From positions 1 to 62,600 of the forward strand of contig JAATFT010000073.1 in assembly GCA_015655075.1 (NCBI GenBank): a stretch of DNA of 62,600 nucleotides, given 5' to 3'. Each line of letters opens with the position of its first letter. The stretch's first letter is position 1. Shown piece after piece: positions 1 to 9,097 of the stretch. Origin of the DNA: Clostridiales bacterium (GTDB lineage Bacteria; Bacillota; Clostridia; Lachnospirales; Lachnospiraceae). Below the pieces are notes generated by a model. The model was not told where the DNA came from and did no database searches. It saw nothing but the letters and a program-made list of their open reading frames with translations. Both the position numbers and the translations under genes were made by a program.

Positions 1-139
1 ATATGAATAGACATCCACAAAATGGTTAAACTATAAATGAACACAAAATTCGACAAGAGAAATACATATTTAATTCCTGCCAAAAGCAATGGTATTCATC
101 ATGATACTTCAGCTTTGGACACAGAAAAATTTACGCCCT

Positions 140-958
140 CTACTTGTTATGCGTTATTACATCTAAAATTGATAATATTTGATGTGATTGATTAAAAACG
201 GTCTGGTATTCTTTGCTATCGGTGTTCGTAGGTTTTGTTATTAATGGGATCATTATGCAGGAAGCATCAAAATTATTTAATGTAATCTTAATAGTCAATG
301 ACTCAACCTTCTTCTTTTGTTTTCTTTTCCCTGTGATACCTCCGGCAATGCCACCAGCACCTCCAAATATTGCGCCGCTTATTAATGCCTGTCCTATTCC
401 TCCGCTTATTACAAGACTATCATTTTCTAACAGTTCATAATTAAGTAAATCTTCAAAATTAAAACAATCATTAGTTCCCACCTTATTTGATTTATTACCT
501 AATGTTGAAAGACCCAAAGTGCTTATCGCCATACTAGTTTTAAATAAGGTTTTGCCCAATCCATCTTTTTTACCATTAGCAACTATCTTGCCTTTTATTT
601 TAAAAAGTTTGTTGTTTTCATCAACTTGGATAGGTCCAATTATTTTTGTTGCATGAAATGAATTATGTTTAAATAGAATAGATTCTGATTTAGTCGGTAA
701 GATAGCAGCACTGTAATAGGAATCAATAATTATTTTGCATTCATCTATTTTATTTCCTGTACATTTGTGTAATTCCTTGATTGCCGCAATTTTATTGTTT
801 GGATAGATAGAATAAATTTCTTGAAGAATCGAATCCATTGAAGATTGAGTTTCAGCAAAAAGAGACTCTTGAGATGCTATAGGATAGCCGCAGTTTGGGC
901 AACTGCTTGCCTTATCAGATATCTCTTTATTGCATTCCGGACAGTTTATCAATGCCAT
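140..958 (-). CDS. Zinc-ribbon protein with glycine-rich C-terminal segment
   Basis: A 272-residue protein. It opens with a zinc ribbon whose four cysteines are C6, C9, C20 and C23 (CPEC...CPNC). Residues ~50-80 resemble the C-terminal fold of ribosomal protein L7/L12, a module often attached to small zinc-ribbon proteins. A glycine-rich stretch at ~188-210, followed by a lysine cluster, could lie against or in the membrane. The start is supported by GGGAGG about 7 bases upstream. Zinc ribbons of this kind are widespread in Clostridia and lack a defined reaction, so no function is assigned. It is the first gene of the window and shows no operon partner. Confidence 0.75.
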   Translation of the reverse strand: MALINCPECNKEISDKASSCPNCGYPIASQESLFAETQSSMDSILQEIYSIYPNNKIAAIKELHKCTGNKIDECKIIIDSYYSAAILPTKSESILFKHNSFHATKIIGPIQVDENNKLFKIKGKIVANGKKDGLGKTLFKTSMAISTLGLSTLGNKSNKVGTNDCFNFEDLLNYELLENDSLVISGGIGQALISGAIFGGAGGIAGGITGKRKQKKKVESLTIKITLNNFDASCIMIPLITKPTNTDSKEYQTVFNQSHQILSILDVITHNK

Positions 959-1256
959 GGTGAAACCTCCCTATGTAATATTTTACTTTTATCATAGGAG
1001 TTTTGGACTAATTTGTCAATGTAAAAAATAAAGCCCCATGCAATAAATGATGCTAAGCTGAGGAGCCTAGCAAGGCTATTTTAACATAATAAGAAAAATT
1101 AATACAATCATGCATACAGTTTCTTCCTATAAAATATGTATACTTATGCATATAGTAATCCCCTATATAAATTGATATAGGGGATAAATTTTAATATCAT
1201 GGAATAACTCATGGAAGAACTTTTTTACAAAATGCTGTAAGCGTTGATTTTTCGTA
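959..1256. other. Intergenic stretch with a perfect hairpin
   Basis: No gene is visible. A perfect 11-bp inverted repeat lies at 1158-1168 and 1175-1185 (ATCCCCTATAT arms, 6-base loop). It is downstream of the minus-strand tRNA and sigH and could end that transcript, but neither side carries a convincing U-run. The rest is AT-rich. Confidence 0.5.
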
Positions 1257-1329
1257 AGCTCCCGACGGGATTCGAACCCGAGACCTCTACCTTACCAAGG
1301 TAACGCTCTACCGGCTGAGCTACGGGGGC
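1257..1329 (-). tRNA. tRNA-Thr (GGT anticodon)
   Basis: A 73-nt cloverleaf. The D-stem is GCTC/GAGC, the anticodon stem TTACC/GGTAG and the anticodon loop TTGGTAA, giving anticodon GGT. The T-loop TTCGAAT and discriminator U73 are present, and CCA is not encoded. Two pairs are broken: C3 opposite A70 in the acceptor stem and U49 opposite U65 at the base of the T-stem. It lies just downstream of sigH on the same strand. It is probably functional, but the two mismatches leave room for a degenerate gene. Confidence 0.85.
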
Positions 1330-1340
1330 AATGGTGTACT

Positions 1341-1973
1341 TTAATATAATTTCTTCAGTACCTTGTTTAATTTAAGCTTGATTCGCTGCAGGGCATTGTC
1401 AATTGACTTGGGATCCTTCTTTAGCTTGTCCGCTATTTGCAAATAGGAAAAATCAGATAAATACAGTTCCAAAACATCTTTTTCGAATTGGCTTAAATGC
1501 CTTACGAGTTCATATTCTAACATATTAGTACTCTCTTTGTCAATAATTAATTCTTCCGGATTGGAGATTTTGTTTTGATACATTAAATCAACAAGGGATT
1601 CCTTATCTTCGTGGTCTGCATATTCACTGAAAGCAGGAGTATATAGGGATACGTAAGTATTCAGGGGCAGGTTTTTCTTTCGGTTGGAGGCTTTTATAGC
1701 GCTGTATATCTGTCTGGAAATGCATAAATCCGCAAAGTTATGGAAGGAATTGTCCTTATCAGGATTATAATCCCGTATGGCTTTATAAAGACCAATCATA
1801 CCTTCCTGGATCAGATCATCTTTATCGCCGCCGATTAAGAAGAGGGCCTTAGCTTTCTTCCGTACCAGATTTTTATAGCGGTTGAGCATATAATCCATGG
1901 CATCCGGGTCACTGTTACGGATTAAGTTGATAATATCCTCATCCGATAAAGCATCCATTTTTTCTTTAAGCAT
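1341..1973 (-). CDS. sigH: RNA polymerase sporulation sigma factor SigH
   Basis: A sigma-70 family protein of 210 residues, the usual SigH length. Region 2 is recognisable (GGDKDDLIQEGMIGLYKAI, then a NSFHNFADLCISRQIYSAIK segment), as is the C-terminal region 4 helix-turn-helix (LSDFSYLQIADKLKKDPKSI). SigH directs early sporulation and transition-state transcription in endospore formers. I prefer the ATG at 1973, which has GGTGG upstream; an in-frame GTG at 1985 would add four residues. The tRNA-Thr follows 12 bases downstream, so the two may be co-transcribed. Confidence 0.9.
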   Translation of the reverse strand: MLKEKMDALSDEDIINLIRNSDPDAMDYMLNRYKNLVRKKAKALFLIGGDKDDLIQEGMIGLYKAIRDYNPDKDNSFHNFADLCISRQIYSAIKASNRKKNLPLNTYVSLYTPAFSEYADHEDKESLVDLMYQNKISNPEELIIDKESTNMLEYELVRHLSQFEKDVLELYLSDFSYLQIADKLKKDPKSIDNALQRIKLKLNKVLKKLY

Positions 1974-2149
1974 ATTATCTTCCACCTTCCATAAAATTAT
2001 TAATATAGGATATTACCCTGGGCATACGGTATTATTGATATAAGACGGCTGTCCCGGGTATAGGGTATTGTTAACAGGAGAATTCTGTTCCGGGAAGACG
2101 GCTTCCAGACATAAAAAGCCATATATCCCCGGCAGGCATCATTATTTCA

Positions 2150-2527
2150 TTATGAAATTAATTTTTTAATAAGTTCAATTTGTATGGACATAATACCAAA
2201 ACCACCAAGCATACCGGTAATGAAACGCCGCTTGTTGGCAGAGGGTTTGATTTTACAAGCCTGAAGCAGCCAGTCTGTAGCCATGCAAAGGCAGCCCAAA
2301 ATGGAAAGGATACCGTTAAAACCAAATAGTATATAGCCTGGAACTGCCAGAAGATACCCTGATATAACTCCGGTACATCTTGCACATACCGGCATCTGAT
2401 AACCTTTTAAAAAGAAACTGCGTTCCGGAAACTGATGACAGCCGGTCCGTTCTCCCCAAGCCATCCATTTACGCCATATTTGATAGGTTTTCTGTGACTG
2501 TATGGAGTTTTCTTCAATCTTTTTCAT
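2150..2527 (-). CDS. DUF2085 family membrane protein
   Basis: A DUF2085-type protein with the family motif TGCHQFPERSFF followed by PVCARCTGVISGY, then two hydrophobic segments. The CHQ and C-x2-C elements suggest a metal or redox site, but no function is known. The frame is open up to 2632, which would give 160 residues. The ATG at 2527 gives 125 residues, the normal family length, and starts 7 bases after the stop of the upstream zinc-ribbon gene, so I chose it. The two genes look translationally coupled. Confidence 0.7.
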   Translation of the reverse strand: MKKIEENSIQSQKTYQIWRKWMAWGERTGCHQFPERSFFLKGYQMPVCARCTGVISGYLLAVPGYILFGFNGILSILGCLCMATDWLLQACKIKPSANKRRFITGMLGGFGIMSIQIELIKKLIS

Positions 2528-2534
2528 AAACGAA

Positions 2535-2747
2535 TCATACCCTGAATTTTCTGCCGCATTGATTACATACCCAGAATGCTTTTCTGGAGGTATGACCTTC
2601 TCCCATGCCGCATAAGCCGCATATCCAGCCAATAGGACCCAATATTAAATAGCCACAGCAGCCTTTAAAGAAACCAAACCCTTTTTGACGGGTTTCAACC
2701 TCTTCAATAATATGACAATTATCAGAACCACATGAGGGACATCTCAT
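2535..2747 (-). CDS. Small zinc-ribbon protein with hydrophobic middle
   Basis: A 70-residue protein. It has a CPSCGSDNC motif at the N-terminus, a hydrophobic glycine/cysteine-rich middle (GCCGYLILGPIGWICGLCGMG) and a C-terminal CNQCGRKF motif. The two CxxC pairs bracket a membrane-inserting loop, an arrangement like LITAF-type or DUF-type zinc-ribbon membrane proteins. The start at 2747 has AGGAGG about 7 bases upstream; an earlier in-frame Met at 2777 lacks one. It precedes the DUF2085 gene. Confidence 0.7.
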   Translation of the reverse strand: MRCPSCGSDNCHIIEEVETRQKGFGFFKGCCGYLILGPIGWICGLCGMGEGHTSRKAFWVCNQCGRKFRV

Positions 2748-3262
2748 TTTATATCCTCCTATAATATAAAATAGCATTTATTCAGTATCTAAAATATCTT
2801 GGTAACTCCAATTTAGTTTCCGAGAGTACTCATAATAGTCTTGCAGAAACCAAGATGGCTAATAATTAAGCTTTTATCTGTAAATTATTGTATTTTTATT
2901 GAATGAAATTATCATATACAGTTTAGCATAGGTATATTTAATTTTCAATAATTATGCATTTTATTTTTGTGTTTGTTTGTGCTTCTATAGTAATCAGGCA
3001 AATTCAATAAAACAATTATCTTCTATTTTCATTAATTTAATTAATAATAGTGAATATTAAGAGCATAATTTATAAAATTCAATAATAAAATTTAAATTTA
3101 TATTGATTTTATACGAAAAAAAGGTACAATTATAGTATTAAAATGAAAGATATATACAAAATGTCAATAGTTATATTATATGTATATAAAATGATTAGTT
3201 AAATAATTTATTGATATATTTAAAATGTTTATTTAAAATTTATATTTTTATAGGGGAACAGG
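2748..3262. other. AT-rich intergenic region
   Basis: About 500 bases of very AT-rich DNA between divergent genes, with no ORF. An 8-bp inverted repeat (ATCTTGGT at 2796-2803, ACCAAGAT at 2849-2856) is the only structure noticed. Promoters for both directions presumably lie here, but I cannot pick one with confidence. Confidence 0.5.
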
Positions 3263-3642
3263 ATGAGGATTAAAGTTAAAAATTTAGCAAATATATTAAA
3301 TTTATCACCTTCGACAGTGGCATTGGTACTCAATAATAAGCCTGGTATCAGTGAAGTAACAAGAAACAGGGTGTATCAGGCAATAAAAGAATTGGGTTAT
3401 GAGGAACTCATTATGACTGAGAATGTTGAAAGGCCGGAGGATATTTCGATTATAGGAGTTGAGAATATGTCACTTTCTGAAATGGCGGATCCGCCGCTAA
3501 CAACGGTTCAGATTCCAAAACATATGATTGTGTTATTGCTGCCAATACAATAATAGATATTAATAAAGAACCCAGGGATATCATGAAAATTGGAGTAGGA
3601 ACCAATTTAATTGCTCGGAAAAGAGTAAAGTGTTTAAACTAA
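3263..3642 (+). pseudogene. LacI-family regulator remnant (both ends kept, core missing)
   Basis: The first ~48 residues are a typical LacI helix-turn-helix (VKNLANILNLSPSTVALVLN, then ELGY). The reading then jumps straight to the C-terminal LacI signature PEDISIIGVENMSLSEMADP and PPLTTVQIPK, so roughly 200 residues of ligand-binding core are missing. Near 3520 a frameshift occurs: the family C-terminus (AANTIIDINKEPRDIMKIGV, then IARKRVK) continues in another frame to a stop at 3640-3642. As read it gives only 96 residues. It sits just upstream of the YesM/YesN genes and may once have controlled the sugar locus. Residual DNA binding by the HTH fragment cannot be excluded. Confidence 0.75.
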
Positions 3643-3667
3643 CATAAGAGAAAGGAGTACCGATGCA

Positions 3668-5383
3668 ATGAAGCTTTTGAAAAAACTAAAAATTAAAGAC
3701 CAAATTTTATTGGCAATGATTATAGGAACATTGTTATCGAGTACTTTATTGGGAACGATAATATATAATATTTCTAAAACAACGATAGAAAATAATTATA
3801 AAAATTCCCATACCTATAATCTGCAGGTATCAAGTAATATTATCGACATTCAGCTAAAAAGTATTATCGAATTGGGAAGAAGCGTTTTGACAAATGATAC
3901 CTTTATAAAAGCGTTAACCAGTGAAGAAAACAATAAGAGCGGCAGATATTTCTCCAGTATTAACAGTCTGACCATTAATCGTACCATTAGTGAAATAGCC
4001 TCCCATGATGTATTGGTTGACGGAATTTCCATTGTAAACGAACAAGGGAATGTGCTTTTTTTCTCAAAGAGAAGTATTCCAAGCGGTTACTACAGATATT
4101 ATTATTCAAAAGATAATTTTCTGGAAGAAGAGTGGGTGCAAAAGGCACGTGAAGCTAAGGGCAAGGAAGTTTTTTACGGTTATAATGTGCTGATTCCCGA
4201 TCAGGAAGGTGACACCATCTCTTATGTGAAGAATTTAATCAATCCAAGTACAAGAATATCAATGGGATTTATGGTGGTTAATATTAGTAAAAAGTTATTG
4301 GATAAAGCTTTTGGAACTTTGAAAGAAGGTTATGTTACGAACCGGTATATGATCATTGATGAAAACAGTATTTATCCAAGTGTTTATTTTAATGGAGACC
4401 AACCCGCTAAAAATATTATTTTAGAAGACTATTTAAAGAAGGATAAGAAAAGCGGATATCTTTTTAGCAGTTACTTAAATGAATCAACGGGATGGATGGC
4501 AGTTAACGTAATCGAAAAAGAAGAACTCAGGCGTGACAGTGCCTATATCGGAGGAGTCATTCTGGCTGCGGTTTTCATCTTAATACTGATAAACATTTAT
4601 ATATCAAGAAAAATTTCTAATCAGATCAGCAAACCCCTGAATATTCTGGAAAAGACAATAGAAGCAGTTGGAGAAGGCAACAGACACATTGAAGATGAAT
4701 TTGATAATAGTGAGATAGGGGAAATAGGTAATAAATTCAAGGAAATGGTTAACAATAACCTGGAATTAAGAGAACGGCTCTTAAATGCCCAATTAAATGA
4801 ACGGGAAGCAGAATTACTGCTGCTTCAGGCTCAGATTAATCCTCATTTTTTATATAACACACTGGATTCCTTATATTTTATGGCCATCATCAAACAGGAT
4901 GACGACATTGCAAAAATGGTTCTTGCCCTTTCTAATACCTTTAAACTGAGTTTAAATAAGGGGGATAAATTTATAACAGTACGAGATGAAATCAACCGGA
5001 TAAAAGAGTATATGACAATACAGAATATGCGTTATAACAATAAATTTGAATTAATACTTGACCTTGAACAAATGGAAAATTATAAAATAATAACTTTTAT
5101 TTTGCAGCCCTTTGTTGAAAATGCCATGTATCATGGCTTGGAAGCGAAAATCGGAAAGGGATATATTAAGATAGAAGGCAGCTGTAAGGAAGATAAATTA
5201 TACTTTACAATAAAAGATAATGGTATTGGTATTGCAGATCTTTCCGTACTGCATACAGGATATGGTATTAATAACGTGAAAGAACGTATTAAATTATTTT
5301 ATGGTGAAGAATATGGTGTTTCTTTTGCCAGTGAACCAAATGTCGGTACAACGGTAACCATTGTTGTACAAGCCAGGAGTTAG
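3668..5383 (+). CDS. YesM-type sensor histidine kinase
   Basis: A 571-residue kinase of the LytS/YesM class. It has an N-terminal membrane segment (~12-33), an extracytoplasmic sensor region (~35-290), a second membrane segment (~295-315), a HAMP region and a His_kinase module with QINPHFLYNTLDS, where H393 is the probable phosphoacceptor. A GHKL ATPase domain follows (FVENAMYHG, DNGIG, GYGINNVKERI). The start has AAAGGAG upstream. Such kinases usually respond to extracellular sugars and phosphorylate an AraC-type regulator, here the next gene. With the adjacent importer this points to glycan sensing. Confidence 0.9.
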   Translation: MKLLKKLKIKDQILLAMIIGTLLSSTLLGTIIYNISKTTIENNYKNSHTYNLQVSSNIIDIQLKSIIELGRSVLTNDTFIKALTSEENNKSGRYFSSINSLTINRTISEIASHDVLVDGISIVNEQGNVLFFSKRSIPSGYYRYYYSKDNFLEEEWVQKAREAKGKEVFYGYNVLIPDQEGDTISYVKNLINPSTRISMGFMVVNISKKLLDKAFGTLKEGYVTNRYMIIDENSIYPSVYFNGDQPAKNIILEDYLKKDKKSGYLFSSYLNESTGWMAVNVIEKEELRRDSAYIGGVILAAVFILILINIYISRKISNQISKPLNILEKTIEAVGEGNRHIEDEFDNSEIGEIGNKFKEMVNNNLELRERLLNAQLNEREAELLLLQAQINPHFLYNTLDSLYFMAIIKQDDDIAKMVLALSNTFKLSLNKGDKFITVRDEINRIKEYMTIQNMRYNNKFELILDLEQMENYKIITFILQPFVENAMYHGLEAKIGKGYIKIEGSCKEDKLYFTIKDNGIGIADLSVLHTGYGINNVKERIKLFYGEEYGVSFASEPNVGTTVTIVVQARS

Positions 5384-5470
5384 TGTGAAAAATAGGTGTA
5401 ACATTATTTTCACCATCCTGATTTGCATGCACGCCGTGGCGCGCAGATAGGAATTAAGGGGGTAAGTTTC

Positions 5471-6535
5471 ATGTATAAGTTGGTAGTGATTGATGATGAG
5501 TTTATTGTAGTAGAAGGAATTAAAGCTATAATAGCCAGAATGAAACTCGGCTTTGAAATAGTTGGCTTCGCTTATGACGGTATTACTGCTTTGGAAGTAA
5601 TAAGGGATACCAAACCGGATATCGTGATTACAGACATCCGGATTCCCGGGATGGATGGCTTGTCCCTGATTGAAGAGTCGAAAGAAATTCTTCCTGATAC
5701 GGCATTTATTATTATCAGTGGTTACAATGAATTCGAATACGCCAGAAGGGCGTTAACTCTTGGTGTTAAGGGATATGTCGATAAGCCTATTACCATGGAG
5801 AAGTTAAGCGAAGTTTTATCCCTGGTAGAAAAAGAATTTGAAGGCCATGAAAAGGCTATTATGGAGAAACAGGAAAACCTTGCAGTAAAGCAGGCCTTAA
5901 ATGCCCATATGGATCAGTTGATCCATGGTATTATACGGGAAGAAACAGATATAGTAAAAGAGCAGTCAGAAAATATCATAAGTGTAATCAGAAACCAAAG
6001 TTATACCATTGAGGAATATAAAAACGAATGCTTTAAATTCCTGTGCGTTACCTTAGGTGTATTTTTAGAGCAGAAAAAACAATATGAGAGGGATAATTTA
6101 GTCTCCTATAAAGACATTGAGGAAATGGAAACTTATGAAGAAATAAGCCAATATGTAAGAGATATTGTTATAAAAATAGCAGAAAGAATAGAAGCAAGCA
6201 AGTCCGGCAGCAGTCACAGAATAATAATACAATTATTGGATTTTATAAAGTTAAACTATAATAAAGATATCGGTCTGAATGAACTGGCAGATATGGTAAA
6301 TATGAATCCGGCTTATTTAAGTGTTTTATTTAAAGATGAAGTTGGAATGACTTATATAAAATATTTAACCCAGGAACGGCTAAATCATGCCAAAGAGTTA
6401 TTGTTAAAAGGTCATAAAGTTATGGAAGTTAGTGAAATGGTTGGATATAATGACTATCATTATTTTTGCAATATTTTCAAGAAAAATATTGGTCGGAAGC
6501 CCAATGAATTTAAGGGGCGTATAAGAAAAAAGTAA
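5471..6535 (+). CDS. YesN-type response regulator with AraC DNA-binding domain
   Basis: A receiver domain (residues ~1-120, phosphoacceptor D55 in VITDIRIPGMDG, switch lysine in YVDKPI) is followed by a linker and a C-terminal AraC double helix-turn-helix (NPAYLSVLFKDEVGMTYIKY, VGYNDYHYFCNIFKKNIG). The frame is open from 5423, but the ATG at 5471 has AAGGGGG 8 bases upstream and begins right at the receiver fold, giving 354 residues. It is partnered with the preceding YesM kinase and most likely activates the binding-protein promoter downstream. Confidence 0.9.
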   Translation: MYKLVVIDDEFIVVEGIKAIIARMKLGFEIVGFAYDGITALEVIRDTKPDIVITDIRIPGMDGLSLIEESKEILPDTAFIIISGYNEFEYARRALTLGVKGYVDKPITMEKLSEVLSLVEKEFEGHEKAIMEKQENLAVKQALNAHMDQLIHGIIREETDIVKEQSENIISVIRNQSYTIEEYKNECFKFLCVTLGVFLEQKKQYERDNLVSYKDIEEMETYEEISQYVRDIVIKIAERIEASKSGSSHRIIIQLLDFIKLNYNKDIGLNELADMVNMNPAYLSVLFKDEVGMTYIKYLTQERLNHAKELLLKGHKVMEVSEMVGYNDYHYFCNIFKKNIGRKPNEFKGRIRKK

Positions 6536-6704
6536 AAGTGCAATTATTTTGATAAAAATCTATAAAAATTATACAAATTATAAGAAATTAAAGACTATAA
6601 AAAAAACATAATTGTGATATTGTATATGTATAGAAAAAATTCCGGAAGATTCTATAAGCAATCAACAAAACAACGTAAAGTATTTAGAAAACAGGGGGTC
6701 CAAA

Positions 6705-8087
6705 ATGAAAAAGCGTATTTTATCAATTTTATTAATTACAACTATGATTGCAGTAATGCTTACCGGATGCGGCGGTAAAAAAACAGAGCCATCCACAGGA
6801 GAGACAAATTCAGGAACAGATACAACCACAGACATTGCAGCAGACACAACAGACACAAATGCGGCAGCCGGGGATGATAAACAGATAGCTAAAAAAATTA
6901 AAATTTTATCTATTTGGGCTGAAGACAAAGATAATGGTAAATTAATTACAGATTTAACGAAAAGATATATAAGTGATGTTAATCCGAATTTTGAATATGA
7001 ATTCGAATTAGTATCGGCAGATAATTTAAAACAAAAAATAGCAACTTTGGTGGCATCTGATGATTTGCCGGATGTATTCGTATATGAATCAGGAAAACCA
7101 ATTGTTGATTTAATTGAAGCAGATAAGCTTCTGGATGTAGGTAAAGCTCTTGAGGATTTAGGCGTTGCAGATATGCTTGATGAAGGTGCGGTATCCTTAT
7201 TGAAAACCTTATCAGGAACCGATGAGTTATATGATTTGCCTCTTGGTATGAACGTAGAAGGCTTCTGGTATAACAAAGCGCTTTTTGAACAAGCCGATGT
7301 AGAAATCCCAACTACCTGGGAGGATTTTGAAGCTGCCTGTGCAAAATTACAGGCAGCCGGAATCCAGCCTCTGACAGCAGGTGGCGCAGATAAATGGCCG
7401 GTTACCCGTTTAATCAATGCTTATGTTATGAGAAGTATGGGCGTTGATGCAATGCAAAAAGCAGCAGACGGAGAAGCAAAATACACTGACGCAGGATATG
7501 TTGCAGCGGCTGCAAAGATTCAGGATCTGGCTTCCAAAGGATATTTTGGGGAAGGTGTAACAACAGTAGACCAAAATACGGCAGGTAATATGTTATTATC
7601 AGGTGAAGCAGCAATGTTTTATAACGGAAGCTGGTTTACTGAGGCACTTACTGCAGATACAAATCCTGCAGGAGCAGACGGAATCGGATTCTTTAATATC
7701 CCGGTTGTAGATGAAGCAAAAGGTACAATTACGGAGTACTCTATGAACTGCGGTAACATCCTTGCGTTAGATAAGAGTAAGTATGATGAAGGAACAGCCG
7801 GCTGGTTGAAGTATATGGTCGAAAATATCGGTAATGAAGCAATGACACAATTTGGTGCAGTGAAAGGTTATAAATACGATGTTGCCGGTGAGCTTAGCAC
7901 ATATTCACAAATAGTTGCAGATGAGTTAGCAAAAGTATCAAAAGCAAGCACCTGGTTTGAAGCGGCTATGAACAGTGAAACATCAACGGTTGCCCAGGAT
8001 AATGTTCAAACCCTGATCAATGGTGATGCAACTCCACAAGAATACATGCAATCCATCCAGGATGCATACGACGGAAGCCTGGAATAA
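6705..8087 (+). CDS. Sugar ABC transporter substrate-binding lipoprotein
   Basis: A 460-residue family 1 (COG1653) extracellular solute-binding protein. The signal peptide ends in lipobox LTGC (C22), so the mature protein is lipid-anchored. A Thr/Asp-rich linker follows, then the binding fold (AEDKDNGKLITDLTKRY, DLPDVFVYESGKP, YDLPLGMNVEGFWYNKALF), with FYNGSW near the C-terminal half. The start has AGGGGG upstream. It heads an operon with two permeases and several glycosidases, so it probably captures an oligosaccharide. The ligand cannot be read from sequence. Confidence 0.9.
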   Translation: MKKRILSILLITTMIAVMLTGCGGKKTEPSTGETNSGTDTTTDIAADTTDTNAAAGDDKQIAKKIKILSIWAEDKDNGKLITDLTKRYISDVNPNFEYEFELVSADNLKQKIATLVASDDLPDVFVYESGKPIVDLIEADKLLDVGKALEDLGVADMLDEGAVSLLKTLSGTDELYDLPLGMNVEGFWYNKALFEQADVEIPTTWEDFEAACAKLQAAGIQPLTAGGADKWPVTRLINAYVMRSMGVDAMQKAADGEAKYTDAGYVAAAAKIQDLASKGYFGEGVTTVDQNTAGNMLLSGEAAMFYNGSWFTEALTADTNPAGADGIGFFNIPVVDEAKGTITEYSMNCGNILALDKSKYDEGTAGWLKYMVENIGNEAMTQFGAVKGYKYDVAGELSTYSQIVADELAKVSKASTWFEAAMNSETSTVAQDNVQTLINGDATPQEYMQSIQDAYDGSLE

Positions 8088-8106
8088 ATTCAGTATAAAA
8101 AGTGAA

Positions 8107-8146
8107 GGAGCAATAGGTGATTCTTTATACTATTGCTCCCGTTTTT
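8107..8146 (+). terminator. Intrinsic terminator or attenuator after the binding-protein gene
   Basis: A perfect 10-bp stem (GGAGCAATAG at 8107-8116, CTATTGCTCC at 8130-8139) with a 13-base loop is followed by CG and five T residues. It lies between the binding-protein gene and the permeases. It probably lets only part of transcription through, so that the lipoprotein is made in excess. Confidence 0.8.
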
Positions 8147-8201
8147 AAGATAAGAAAAATAGAAACTGATCGCTCTATTAAGCAGAAAAGTGGGTAGATG
8201 A

Positions 8202-9080
8202 ATGAAGAGAGTATTAGGTAATAAAAAAGCCATTGCATTATTCGTTATACCGGCACTGATCTTATATACAGTAATTGTTATTTTACCGGTTATCTGGTCA
8301 GTATACTATTCACTGTATGAAGGTTCACCGGGATTAAAATGGGAATTCGCCGGTTTAGATAATTACAAAAGGTTATTTAAAGATAAAAATTTTATTGCTG
8401 CACTTGTCGTTAACTTAAAATACATTGCAATCGTTATGGCCGGACAGGTAGGTTTAGGATTAGGTCTGGCATTGTTCTTCCGGTTCTGGTTGAAAAACTT
8501 TAAAAATATAATAAGAACACTGGTATTTTTCCCGGTTGTATTACCTACCGTAGCAGTAGGACAATTATTTGTAAAGATTTACGAAATTCAGCCAAACTAT
8601 GGTTTATTGAATAGTATTTTATCAAATATTGGACTGCAGAAATTAGTACAGCCTTGGATTGGGCAGGCTTCTACCGCATTAGGAGCATTAAGCGCGATGG
8701 ATATCTGGGTTGCCATGGGATTTTATTCTGTTATTTTTTATGGTGCCTTGCTTGATATTCCGGGTGAAATAATTGAAGCGGCAAAAATTGATGGCTGTAA
8801 TGCAGTCAACTTATTTAAGAGTATTTTAGCACCCTTGCTGCGTCCTATTATTATTACCTGTCTGGTATTTAGTTTTACAGGGACAGTAAAGATGTTTGAA
8901 TCAGCGTTGGCATTGACAAAGGGCGGACCTGGTAATGCAACAAAATCCTTGTCCATGTATATGTATAATGTTTCGTTTTCCTATGGAAAAGTCGGATATG
9001 GAAGTGTAATTGCAGTATTTATTTTCTTACTGTGTATCGCAGGTTCCGGAATTATTAATAGATTTGATAAGAAAAATTGA
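8202..9080 (+). CDS. Sugar ABC transporter permease (MalF-like)
   Basis: A 292-residue membrane protein with six predicted membrane segments, starting VIPALILYTVIVILPVIWSV. The cytoplasmic EAA loop that contacts the ATPase reads EAAKIDGCNAVNLFKSILAP. It belongs to the carbohydrate-uptake CUT1 family. The spacing to the next permease is 17 bases. No ATPase gene is in the operon; CUT1 importers of Firmicutes commonly share an MsmX-type ATPase encoded elsewhere, which is inferred here. Confidence 0.9.
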   Translation: MKRVLGNKKAIALFVIPALILYTVIVILPVIWSVYYSLYEGSPGLKWEFAGLDNYKRLFKDKNFIAALVVNLKYIAIVMAGQVGLGLGLALFFRFWLKNFKNIIRTLVFFPVVLPTVAVGQLFVKIYEIQPNYGLLNSILSNIGLQKLVQPWIGQASTALGALSAMDIWVAMGFYSVIFYGALLDIPGEIIEAAKIDGCNAVNLFKSILAPLLRPIIITCLVFSFTGTVKMFESALALTKGGPGNATKSLSMYMYNVSFSYGKVGYGSVIAVFIFLLCIAGSGIINRFDKKN

Positions 9081-9097
9081 GGAGGAGGAGATAGGCA

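Noticed and set aside
213..440. Plus-strand ORF of 75 residues opposite the first zinc-ribbon gene
   Set aside because: Antisense shadow; its proline-rich peptide mirrors the glycine-rich coding strand.
6662..7417. Minus-strand ORF of 251 residues opposite the sugar-binding lipoprotein
   Set aside because: Antisense to a clear gene with lipobox and ribosome site; the peptide is Ser/Ala-rich and resembles no family.
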